Assembly (NCBI GenBank): GCA_010672165.1
Contig: JAAHHN010000060.1
Span: 1-32,556 of the forward strand
DNA from: Spirulina sp. SIO3F2
Lineage (GTDB): Bacteria > Cyanobacteriota > Cyanobacteriia > Cyanobacteriales > Spirulinaceae
Direction: 5' to 3'
Length of the DNA stretch: 32,556 bases
How positions within the stretch are numbered: the stretch's first letter is position 1; each line of letters begins with the position of its first letter. The notes beneath the pieces are model-generated. The model searched no databases. It saw only the letters and a list, made by a program, of their open reading frames with translations, and was not told where the DNA came from. Shown one piece after another: positions 8,475-15,366 of the stretch. The position numbers and the translations under genes are program-made.

Positions 8475-8924
8475 CCGTCTTGGGTATCGTTATGATTTCC
8501 GTTCGAGTAGATGTTTGGTGATCCCGTGAATGTCGGAGGGCATGATGATTTCTAGGATGCCGCGATTTTAGGTTAGACAAGTCGATTACCCATCACCTAA
8601 TTTGTCAGGAGTGATTGATAGGTTGACTAGCTGACGTGAGGCTGTACAACCCGTTGGGTGGGTTGTTTGAGGAGATTTGGGGTGCGGGTGGGCGATCTTT
8701 TCATTACAACTCTATTGGGCTAAAGAAGATGCTAGGTTGATGTTTGCAGTGTGTAGTATAAGTAATAACCGTTCTACACCTTTTTCTTGTGGGCTTGGTC
8801 ACAAGTAAATATAGTCAAACATAATTACCAGAATCTCCAAAGTTTTACCTCCCTTGATACAACCTACTGGCATGTGACACATGTGATAAGTTACAGTACT
8901 GTTAGTGAGTTTCATGAAAATTCC
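8475..8924. other. Intergenic left margin of the AT-rich island
   Basis: No convincing gene is seen. The DNA changes here from HIP1-containing, GC-balanced sequence to clearly AT-rich sequence at roughly 8690-8750, which I take as the left margin of the island. A small hairpin is noted at 8646-8666. A 99-codon frame starting at 8787 has no motifs and runs through the 8925-9015 element, so I do not count it as a gene. No tRNA or attachment-site repeat was found. Confidence 0.55.
8646..8666 (+). terminator. Weak candidate terminator hairpin
   Basis: ACAACCC (8646-8652) pairs exactly with GGGTTGT (8660-8666) around a seven-base loop, 172 bases downstream of the methionine-gamma-lyase-like gene. 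Only TTTGAGG follows, so there is no proper U-tract. It could equally be a degraded repeat. Confidence 0.3.
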
Positions 8925-9015
8925 GGGAGTGTTCAGGAAAGTGTGTTTGATCTGACTAAAACCCTTGGTTTCTCGTTCCCAGATCTGGGATTTACACAAA
9001 ATTTTGATCAGACCC
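8925..9015 (+). mobile_element. 91-bp MITE-like element, copy A, with 7-bp target duplication
   Basis: The element starts GGGAGTGTTCAGGAAAGTGTG and ends GGATTTACACAAAATTTTGA...GACCC. Its two ends are imperfect inverted repeats (about 15 of 21 positions by hand). AAATTCC lies immediately outside both ends (8918-8924 and 9016-9022), which looks like a target-site duplication. A second copy of exactly the same length lies inverted at 12141-12231; my ungapped hand alignment gives 71 of 91 identical bases. The TTTTGTGTAAATCC motif at one end recalls IS256-family termini. No transposase is encoded here, so this would be a non-autonomous derivative. Confidence 0.8.
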
Positions 9016-9020
9016 AAATT

Positions 9021-9046
9021 CCTTCAAGACAAGCTTGTCTTGAAGG
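9021..9046. promoter_or_regulatory. Perfect 26-bp palindrome, operator-like
   Basis: CCTTCAAGACAAG (9021-9033) is followed directly by its exact reverse complement CTTGTCTTGAAGG (9034-9046). Its right arm contains the -35 box of the promoter at 9040-9068. A perfect palindrome without a T-run, placed over a -35 box, is best explained as the binding site of a dimeric repressor controlling the topoisomerase-like operon. No regulator gene is found next to it. Confidence 0.65.
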
Positions 9047-9068
9047 GATCATGAACAATATGTATACT
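9040..9068 (+). promoter_or_regulatory. Sigma70-type promoter of the topoisomerase-like operon
   Basis: TTGAAG (9040-9045, 4/6 to TTGACA) and TATACT (9063-9068, 5/6 to TATAAT) are separated by exactly 17 bases. Transcription would start near 9075, giving a leader of about 77 bases before the ATG at 9152. The -35 box lies within the palindrome at 9021-9046. Confidence 0.6.
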
Positions 9069-9151
9069 TTTTTGACTGCCAAGTGATAGCTTTGGCGTAG
9101 TTTGCGAATTTATAGTCCCAAAAACATTATTTGTCAAGGATATTATTGTAT

Positions 9152-11632
9152 ATGTCTAACAGTGGTTCTGGAAATAGATCGTCAAAACCAAAACAAACTC
9201 GAAATGTCCCTCGACCTATACTCAAGAAGAAGTCAAAGCCTCGTCCAAAACTCAAGCCTAAAAGCTCACCTCCTAGCGAGCCACCTCAATTTGAGGTTGA
9301 TGTGATTATCGCTGAGAAACCTCGTATTTCTGGTGCTATAGCTCGGGCATTAGTGAAAAAGGATACGGTGGAAAACTTTCTACATTCAGATATCATTCTA
9401 GTCAATGAGTCTGGACAAGAATCCCAGGAAAAAGTGAGTGATTTACCAGTTTATCTTCGAAAAGATATCAACGAGAGATTTTCTTTCAAGAGCTTGCATG
9501 TGGATCATCAAGGCAAAACCCATGCAGAAAAAGTACGTCGTCGTAGGAGAATAGACGAAACGCTTAAAAGTAATGTCAGTGAAGAGCTCTCATATTACAT
9601 TTTACCTTACGAAAACAAGATAATTATCATTTTTGATACGCAGGGTAATCCGTTAACATACTCTTTGCCAAAGGGAAAGGGTAAAACTCATATTAACTTA
9701 CTTAAGTTAATTGCGTTGAGTGAAAACTGGTCTGATCTATCAGAGCATTTAAGTCTTCAATCATCTTTCCGGAAACGTAAATTGTCTTTTAGAGATAGAG
9801 ATGCCAGCTATTCTGATGAATCGGAATCTTATGTAGCAAGAGCCTTATGGTTTGAGTATGTGCTCGCACAGCAAAGATTGCCCTGCAAATATCAAAAATA
9901 TAGAGAAGGGACACCATTCACTATTGCTAGAATGATTGCTGCAACTGATGAGGATATTGCAGGCTCATACATTTTCTTGTCTATTTTTCAATTGGCAAAT
10001 CAAGTTGCACAGAAGGAGGGAATTCCAGAAATCACTCCTGACAAAGTAAAGCGCTTGGATATGATGTCGTTGGAACCAGAAGTAATAAGAAAATCTCTGT
10101 CAAACTTGAAAGAATTTGAGTGGGATATGGCATTTGCTGGAAAAAACCGTGCTGATTTTGACTTTATTTTTGGAACAACCATGACAACTTGGTTCAAGTC
10201 TATATGGAGAGATGATATCTCTGAGCACAATAAATCTGAACATATACCAGTTTCGATCGGAAGAAATCGATGTCTTGGTCTTCGAGAATTAATCAAACTA
10301 GAAATCGAAGCACAGGAGCGTATTCGTGAAAACGAGATACAGAATTATCTGTTCTTGATTATACCAGGTCTTGTTGGTTGGTATGAAATGGTTGAGTGTA
10401 TAAAAAAAAGAGCATATACTTCCCTTCATATTGAGATGATACAAGATGGTGTTACACCAGCAAACCTTTTACTGAGGTGTCGAGAATCTGGCGTCGGTAC
10501 TCACACAACTCGATATAAAGTCCCCTCCCAATTGAAATCCTTGGGCTTAGCAAAAGACCATAGTGATGATCAATTAGTTTCTACAGCCTACGGAAGGAGT
10601 TATGACAACCTTCTGTATGAATATCTAGATCCATCAGAAAACGTTGGACTTTCTATTTGGAGCATGATGCTCTATGAAAGAATAAAGAATGCAAAAAAAG
10701 TCAATCTTGAAGACATCATTCCTCTGGAAAGAGCTCAAGAGAATTATGACTATTTTATGAATCAATTCTTTCCAGCTTTTCGGGAATATATAGACTTACT
10801 TCAATCCAAAGGTTCGGATATATCACAAACTATAAAGCAATTAAGAAACTTACACTATCATGTACAACATGAAGTTCAATTAACTCTTTCACAAGATAGC
10901 GATAGTTTGTCTATTGATAAACCATTTAAAAATATAACCTATAATGCAGGTTCAGTTTTGTTGAGAGGATATGAATCTTGCTTGCCAGAACAAGAAATCA
11001 TTAACTTGTTTAATGGCACATCTAAAATCTCTAAAATCCAGAGAGTTATTCCACCTGTTGACATTGATATAAGAGGATGTATTCGTCGAGTGTGTGTAAT
11101 CCCTCCAGAATTCAACTTCGGCGTCAAAAAAATCTATAACCCTAGTCTGCTCCTTGACTTGGATCTAAAAAAATCCACAGTTTTTAGAGCAAGTTTAGAA
11201 GGATTTAAAAATTTGAATGAGATCCCTTTGAGCCAAGAGAGTGGGCTTCAGGTTAGATTATTATCCAACTGTAAACCCCTGAATCTTGACTGCTTTGATG
11301 ATTCAGAAATCAATGTTCACTCTCCACACAAGCCCCTGATGATGACCAGTATTTCAAGATCGGATATTTCCGGACCTCTCGGTTTAAAGATTGTCCAAGA
11401 GTACAACAATCCTTGGATATCGACAATTGATAAGCTCAGACGAAATCAAAACGGTGGAATTAATGTTGAGAGATTTGATGCAGACGAACTTAAGTTCCAG
11501 AAAGTTGACTGGTATTCTTATGGTAAGGTTCACAATTTTGAAAGCTTGCTGCTGATAATGTTCAATAAATATGGAATTCCTTTCCACAAAACTGCTAGCA
11601 TGGCACAAGAACTATATCTGAATGTTGATTAA
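9152..11632 (+). CDS. Divergent, apparently circularly permuted type IA topoisomerase-like protein lacking its own catalytic tyrosine motif
   Basis: An 826-residue protein. I choose the ATG at 9152 (AAGGA 11 bases upstream); a TTG at 9131 would add seven residues. Residues 1-48 are a basic, proline/lysine-rich tail. A toprim start, VDVIIAEKPRISGAIARAL, spans 49-67 (Glu55), and its acidic motif is ATDEDIAGSY (Asp266/Asp268; the usual third acid is Ala270). VSIGRNRCLGL (367-377) matches the GRVQTP motif of domain IV. It is followed almost at once by GVTPANLLL and ESGVGTHTTR (433-454), the match to the second half of domain IV that normally comes after the tyrosine domain. The parts resembling domains II/III come last: HKPLMMTSISRSD (726-738) and YGIPFHKTASMAQELY (807-822). 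The chain ends at residue 826, just where GLITYPRTDS would follow. That tyrosine motif instead opens the next gene. AT-rich codon use unlike its neighbours suggests transfer. The family match is good; activity is unproven. Confidence 0.7.
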   Translation: MSNSGSGNRSSKPKQTRNVPRPILKKKSKPRPKLKPKSSPPSEPPQFEVDVIIAEKPRISGAIARALVKKDTVENFLHSDIILVNESGQESQEKVSDLPVYLRKDINERFSFKSLHVDHQGKTHAEKVRRRRRIDETLKSNVSEELSYYILPYENKIIIIFDTQGNPLTYSLPKGKGKTHINLLKLIALSENWSDLSEHLSLQSSFRKRKLSFRDRDASYSDESESYVARALWFEYVLAQQRLPCKYQKYREGTPFTIARMIAATDEDIAGSYIFLSIFQLANQVAQKEGIPEITPDKVKRLDMMSLEPEVIRKSLSNLKEFEWDMAFAGKNRADFDFIFGTTMTTWFKSIWRDDISEHNKSEHIPVSIGRNRCLGLRELIKLEIEAQERIRENEIQNYLFLIIPGLVGWYEMVECIKKRAYTSLHIEMIQDGVTPANLLLRCRESGVGTHTTRYKVPSQLKSLGLAKDHSDDQLVSTAYGRSYDNLLYEYLDPSENVGLSIWSMMLYERIKNAKKVNLEDIIPLERAQENYDYFMNQFFPAFREYIDLLQSKGSDISQTIKQLRNLHYHVQHEVQLTLSQDSDSLSIDKPFKNITYNAGSVLLRGYESCLPEQEIINLFNGTSKISKIQRVIPPVDIDIRGCIRRVCVIPPEFNFGVKKIYNPSLLLDLDLKKSTVFRASLEGFKNLNEIPLSQESGLQVRLLSNCKPLNLDCFDDSEINVHSPHKPLMMTSISRSDISGPLGLKIVQEYNNPWISTIDKLRRNQNGGINVERFDADELKFQKVDWYSYGKVHNFESLLLIMFNKYGIPFHKTASMAQELYLNVD

Positions 11633-11669
11633 ATATTGTTTTATTAAGGATTTAGACAGTTCTAAAAGC

Positions 11670-11677
11670 AGGAGGAG
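11670..11677 (+). promoter_or_regulatory. Strong ribosome binding site deciding the start of the small downstream gene
   Basis: AGGAGGAG lies six bases before the ATG at 11684, a near-ideal Shine-Dalgarno. It shows that the small protein is started on its own and is not made by read-through from the upstream gene, from which it is separated in the same frame by three TAA stops (11630, 11645 and 11663). Confidence 0.85.
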
Positions 11678-11683
11678 ATTAGT

Positions 11684-12139
11684 ATGAGCAGTTCGTACCC
11701 AAGAACAGAGAATGATAAGTTTGTTCCAGGAAACGAATCGTCTGTGCTCCGCACAGAGAAAGTTATTAATGCTTTTACTGAAGCTAATAGAGGTTTTGAT
11801 CGTGGCGGAAATGAGAAAATGCATGGAACAGGTCATCATGCAGAAAGAATTCAGATGGTAGCAAGGCGTTTAAGAGAAATTGGACATCTTGATATACGCA
11901 TTGATCAAACTCAAGTTGATGCTCATGGTAATCCCATAGACAAAAATAGACCAGATGTTTCATTTACTCACAAAAACACAGGCAATCGTATTAATATTGA
12001 ATACGATAATAATATGCGCTCTAGTGAGAGACATGAGGAGCGAATAAACCGTAACGATCCCAATTCAACTAGAGTATATGCTAATTTTGATTCCAAAGGT
12101 AATATAAAAAAAGGTACAAGAAAACGCAAATCTGAATAA
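11684..12139 (+). CDS. Small protein opening with a topoisomerase IA-type tyrosine motif, then a nuclease/toxin-like domain
   Basis: A 151-residue protein 51 bases downstream of the topoisomerase-like gene, in the same operon. Its first residues, MSSSYPRTENDKFVP, match the active-site strand of topoisomerase III enzymes (ISYPRTETN in eukaryotic TOP3, ITYPRSD in E. coli TopB). Tyr5, Arg7 and Glu9 would be the catalytic tyrosine and its conserved neighbours. The upstream protein stops just before this point. GHHAERI (50-56) might echo the HHAIIPT motif of the same enzymes, but this is weak. Residues 68-135 (DKNRPDVSF, INIEYDNN, HEERINRNDPN) look instead like a small alpha/beta domain seen with polymorphic toxins, with a PD...ExD pattern faintly like PD-(D/E)xK nucleases. 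The C-terminus is strongly basic. No exact family is recognised. If the motif match is real, this supplies the catalytic tyrosine in trans. Confidence 0.65.
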   Translation: MSSSYPRTENDKFVPGNESSVLRTEKVINAFTEANRGFDRGGNEKMHGTGHHAERIQMVARRLREIGHLDIRIDQTQVDAHGNPIDKNRPDVSFTHKNTGNRINIEYDNNMRSSERHEERINRNDPNSTRVYANFDSKGNIKKGTRKRKSE

Positions 12140-12140
12140 G

Positions 12141-12231
12141 GAGAGTGTTATGAATTTTGTGTAAATCCTGAATCTGGCAACGATAAATCAGAGGTTTTAG
12201 CCGGAGCAATCACACTTTTCTGAACACTCCC
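12141..12231 (-). mobile_element. 91-bp MITE-like element, copy B, inverted relative to copy A
   Basis: Read on the minus strand it begins GGGAGTGTTCAGAAAAGTGTG at 12231 and runs to GAATTTTGTG...AGAG at 12141. It is the same length as the 8925-9015 copy, with 71 of 91 bases identical by hand and no gaps. Its own ends also form an imperfect inverted repeat (15 of 21). No target duplication is visible. It begins two bases after the stop codon of the small tyrosine-motif gene and ends 25 bases from the helicase stop, filling the gap between convergent genes, where it may also terminate transcription. Confidence 0.8.
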
Positions 12232-12256
12232 TTCTCTTGATTTAAAAACCACCTTT

Positions 12257-15112
12257 TTAAGTATCTTGAATGTTTTTAGTGTCATAAAATTCTCGAATCT
12301 GTTTTTCCATGTCTGCAAAACTGATAAAGTCTGCATCACTTACACCTGCCCAGTTTTTATTTTTCCCCTTAATATGTTCATTAATCTTAGCTCTGTTGCT
12401 AGATTGAATATGTTCAATTACTATATTTTTTGAAAATCCTTGGACAGGCTTTTGAAGTAGTTCCAGATTCTTCGCTGTGTTTCGCAAATTCAAAAATTCG
12501 TATGAGTTGTTTTTGCTGCTGGTATTTTTAATACCTAATAATCTCTCATCGACCATAATCACAACAGCTCTGTCCCTTGGTGTACGATGAGCACGTCCAA
12601 TTGACTGAGCCAATTTCCTAAAAGCTGCCTGCTTAAAGGCTAACTCTTCAGCTTTCTGGCGTCCATCCTCATAAAACATATTCCAGTAATCAGCTTTTAT
12701 TTTCCCTAAAATTTCCTCAGAGGGTGGAGGATAAGGTAGACCGATTGTAATGACCATTTCCATTGCATCTCCCCTATAATCTACGCCTTCAGCTAAAGTT
12801 CCTCCTTGAACAGCACAAAGAACAACAGTTCTGTTGAGCTTTTCCTTATGCTCTTTCTTCCCAATGTCTTTGAATAATTGTCCTACTGCCTCATCACTGA
12901 AATTAATAACGCCTTGATTTCCCAAAATACTCCGCCAGATAAACTCATGATTTTCACGAAGCCATTGCTTTGTGTTGCTGTATATCGAATCTTTGGAAGT
13001 AATGAAGCCTATAACAATAATTCCTAATTCCTCAGACTTGTCTCTGAGTAGTTCGGCAACCTGCTGAACCATAAGAATGTTGTTGCAAAATATTCCAATA
13101 TTTTTCTTTCGTGCAGGTCTAAATGCATGCTCAAATAATTGAGTGAGAATATCCCGATCCCTAAGAGAAAGAACTCTTTCATTAGATAATGACTGAATAC
13201 CTTGCCTTTGCGATCGCTCATTATCTCTGAATTCATCTTTTAAGCTTGTATTGATTCCAGCAATAAAAAAATGTTTGTAATTTTCTTCTGAAAATATATG
13301 ATTTAATTTGATTTTTAAAGCTGTTGAATAACCCAACATATCTGCAACATCGGTCACGGGAGAAATGGTTGCACTTGAAAATAGAACAGAACGAGAACCT
13401 CCTAGTCTCATCCTAAGCTTTGTTTTTGGATGCAACGCGTATATTTTTGCAGAAGGTTCTGATGGTTTATATCGCATAAAGAACTCGATGGGTGATCGAA
13501 TACATTCTCGTAACAAAATAAATAGCTGAGACAAGTTTTCTGCCGAAAGATGAAAGAACTTTGTGTCATTCCTACTTAATAGATGATCACACTGATGAAT
13601 AACTTCATTCAAGAAATTCTCGATTTTTGGATCTAGATTTGATATAAACTCAAAGAGGTCTTCTGAAATTAGCTCATCCTTTAATGATTGACCAGATTGA
13701 CATTTGGAGAGTGCTATTTGAATCTTATGGAGAACTGCTTTCCCAGATTCTTTCACACTCTTTATGAGATCATTATCACTTTTATGGCTCGTATTGAGCT
13801 GCTCTAAAATTGATGAGATTGGGTAGTTGTCTCCAATTCTATTGACACTTTTTGAGGATTGACCAACTGAAATCGACAAGAATGGCTCATCTGCTGCTGC
13901 TGACAAAAAGCTATGAGCTTCATCAATAACAATTACACATTTTTCCAATGATCCAAAATATTTTTTGATCCAGAAAAGGTCAGATAAATAGCTATGAGGA
14001 GCAACGACTATTCGTGCCTCATTGCTTACTCCCCTCATCGCACCCACTGGACAGTTTCCTGACTCTTTAATCCGTTGTAGCTCATGTTTATCTAAACAAG
14101 TAGCCGATGATAACTTATAGCTATTGCTGCGAAGTCCTCTATAATACTTGCATTCCTTACAATTCCTAGAACTTATATCCGATTGCTCTTGTGATAAATT
14201 TTTATTTCGATTATCTAAGTTAAGCTTTCGAGTAAAACAATTTGTATATTCGTTTTTCACCTTCTCTGCACCGATATGTATAGTCGCATTGATGGTTGAC
14301 AAAGCACTTTTGCTGGCGAGCAATATTTCTGATATCTCTTCAGCAACATTACAGACTTGAGTGACAGTCGCAGAAGTGTAGATGAGACGAGCTTCTGGAT
14401 CACTGAGAAGGTAAGGAAGTACAGATGCAAGACATGCTCGAGTCTTTCCTAAACCTGTTGGTCCTTCAATAATGACATTTCTCCTTGTAACTACACCTTC
14501 ATATCCCGTGTATATAAATTGATGCTGCTGGACTCTAAGCTCTGGTTTCCGACGACCAAAGTTAAACACCAAAGGCATTACCTTCTGTAATGGATCAAGT
14601 GGAATGCTACCATCAGCTAAAGGCTGTAGTATTGATGTTGAATAGCTTGTAACTTGCTGCGGTGAAGAGCTAGAAACTGTGAAATGATCTGTAGGAAGTT
14701 GTGACGAAGCTCGATTAGTTGCCAAGGGGCTAATCGAGCCTTTTGGTGATGGTCTTGCTGTAGAATTTGGCGCTTGATAAGAGTTTGACTTCTTGGTAGA
14801 GAGTTGCTCCTTGCTTGACGGGCTTTGGTTAGATGTTGAAAAACTTGTAGGTTGATTTAGAAAATCTAAAGGCCTATAAGAATTTGAATTTCTGGGATTA
14901 GTTTGTCGCCTCGTTGATATTGTCGATTTTTGGGTAGACAGCAAAGAACCCTTTGGTCTTTTTGAAGGACTTACGGGTGGTCGATGAGATTTCAACTTCC
15001 TGAAAGGATTCTTTCTCCTCGTCCGTTTTGATAAAAACTTAGAAACACTGAAGAGAAAAAAAGTTAGAAGAAGAGTAATAAGTACAAAAAAAAGTATTAA
15101 ATATATCCACAT
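12257..15112 (-). CDS. Membrane-anchored XPD/DinG-like superfamily 2 DNA helicase
   Basis: A 951-residue protein. Residues 3-26 form one hydrophobic helix followed by KFLSKRTRRK, so the bulk should face the cytoplasm. Residues about 35-170 are a Ser/Pro/Thr/Asn-rich, probably disordered linker. The helicase core follows: Q-motif-like RVQQHQF (193-199), Walker A GPTGLGKT (217-224), TSATVTQ, a cysteine cluster (Cys292, Cys318, Cys321, Cys339, Cys354) where XPD/DinG enzymes bind a 4Fe-4S cluster, DEAH (397-400), FSSATISP, GGTLAEGVDYRGDAMEM (motif V) and QSIGRAHR (motif VI, 836-843). This is a 5'-3' helicase architecture. A membrane anchor is unusual for the family. The gene is convergent with the topoisomerase-like pair, shares their low-GC composition and contains only one HIP1 site. 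A topoisomerase IA/helicase partnership recalls reverse gyrase and RecQ-Top3, but the operon link is indirect. Confidence 0.88.
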   Translation of the reverse strand: MWIYLILFFVLITLLLTFFLFSVSKFLSKRTRRKNPFRKLKSHRPPVSPSKRPKGSLLSTQKSTISTRRQTNPRNSNSYRPLDFLNQPTSFSTSNQSPSSKEQLSTKKSNSYQAPNSTARPSPKGSISPLATNRASSQLPTDHFTVSSSSPQQVTSYSTSILQPLADGSIPLDPLQKVMPLVFNFGRRKPELRVQQHQFIYTGYEGVVTRRNVIIEGPTGLGKTRACLASVLPYLLSDPEARLIYTSATVTQVCNVAEEISEILLASKSALSTINATIHIGAEKVKNEYTNCFTRKLNLDNRNKNLSQEQSDISSRNCKECKYYRGLRSNSYKLSSATCLDKHELQRIKESGNCPVGAMRGVSNEARIVVAPHSYLSDLFWIKKYFGSLEKCVIVIDEAHSFLSAAADEPFLSISVGQSSKSVNRIGDNYPISSILEQLNTSHKSDNDLIKSVKESGKAVLHKIQIALSKCQSGQSLKDELISEDLFEFISNLDPKIENFLNEVIHQCDHLLSRNDTKFFHLSAENLSQLFILLRECIRSPIEFFMRYKPSEPSAKIYALHPKTKLRMRLGGSRSVLFSSATISPVTDVADMLGYSTALKIKLNHIFSEENYKHFFIAGINTSLKDEFRDNERSQRQGIQSLSNERVLSLRDRDILTQLFEHAFRPARKKNIGIFCNNILMVQQVAELLRDKSEELGIIVIGFITSKDSIYSNTKQWLRENHEFIWRSILGNQGVINFSDEAVGQLFKDIGKKEHKEKLNRTVVLCAVQGGTLAEGVDYRGDAMEMVITIGLPYPPPSEEILGKIKADYWNMFYEDGRQKAEELAFKQAAFRKLAQSIGRAHRTPRDRAVVIMVDERLLGIKNTSSKNNSYEFLNLRNTAKNLELLQKPVQGFSKNIVIEHIQSSNRAKINEHIKGKNKNWAGVSDADFISFADMEKQIREFYDTKNIQDT

Positions 15113-15366
15113 AAAACATACCTAAATTCAAAATAACCTGACTTTTTTTGCTGTAGTAAATATTTACTCAACTACAAGGTGGATGTAGATATTGATTACG
15201 GAAGATAAATGCAGTTTTTCTAAATCAAACAACCACCAAAAACTCGGTACACCCAAACTAGCATAAAACCGATTTCTAGAATTATTCTGAATGGGTGATA
15301 TATACATTTCGTACGGATGGTCTGATTATAGCCAATCACAAATAAGTATGCAGACGCTCACTCAAA
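15113..15366. other. Right margin of the island; helicase promoter region with a palindrome
   Basis: There is no gene in these 254 bases. AGTAAATATTTACT (15155-15168) is a perfect 14-bp palindrome 43-56 bases upstream of the helicase start, overlapped by a TGTAGT/ACTACA pair (15152-15176), and it is well placed for an operator. I found no convincing -35/-10 pair. The DNA returns from AT-rich to HIP1-containing sequence at about 15350. No attachment-site repeat matching the left margin was found. Confidence 0.5.

Noticed and set aside
9021-9046. The 26-bp palindrome as a transcription terminator.
   Set aside because: No T-run follows on either strand and no gene ends nearby; its overlap with a -35 box favours an operator.
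8787-9086. A 99-codon open frame in front of the topoisomerase-like gene.
   Set aside because: It runs through the 91-bp MITE and the palindrome, has no ribosome site and no recognisable motif; it is most likely chance.
11630-11683. A small intron or intein separating the two topoisomerase parts.
   Set aside because: The gap is only 51 bases, far too short for a group I/II intron, and no intein motifs are present.
11612-11700. Possible programmed read-through or frameshift joining the large and small island proteins.
   Set aside because: Both are in the same frame but three TAA stops lie between, there is no slippery site, and the small gene has its own near-perfect Shine-Dalgarno.
11684-12139. 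Firm assignment of the small protein as a PD-(D/E)xK nuclease.
   Set aside because: The pattern is PD...ExD without the catalytic lysine; the likeness is too weak to name a function.
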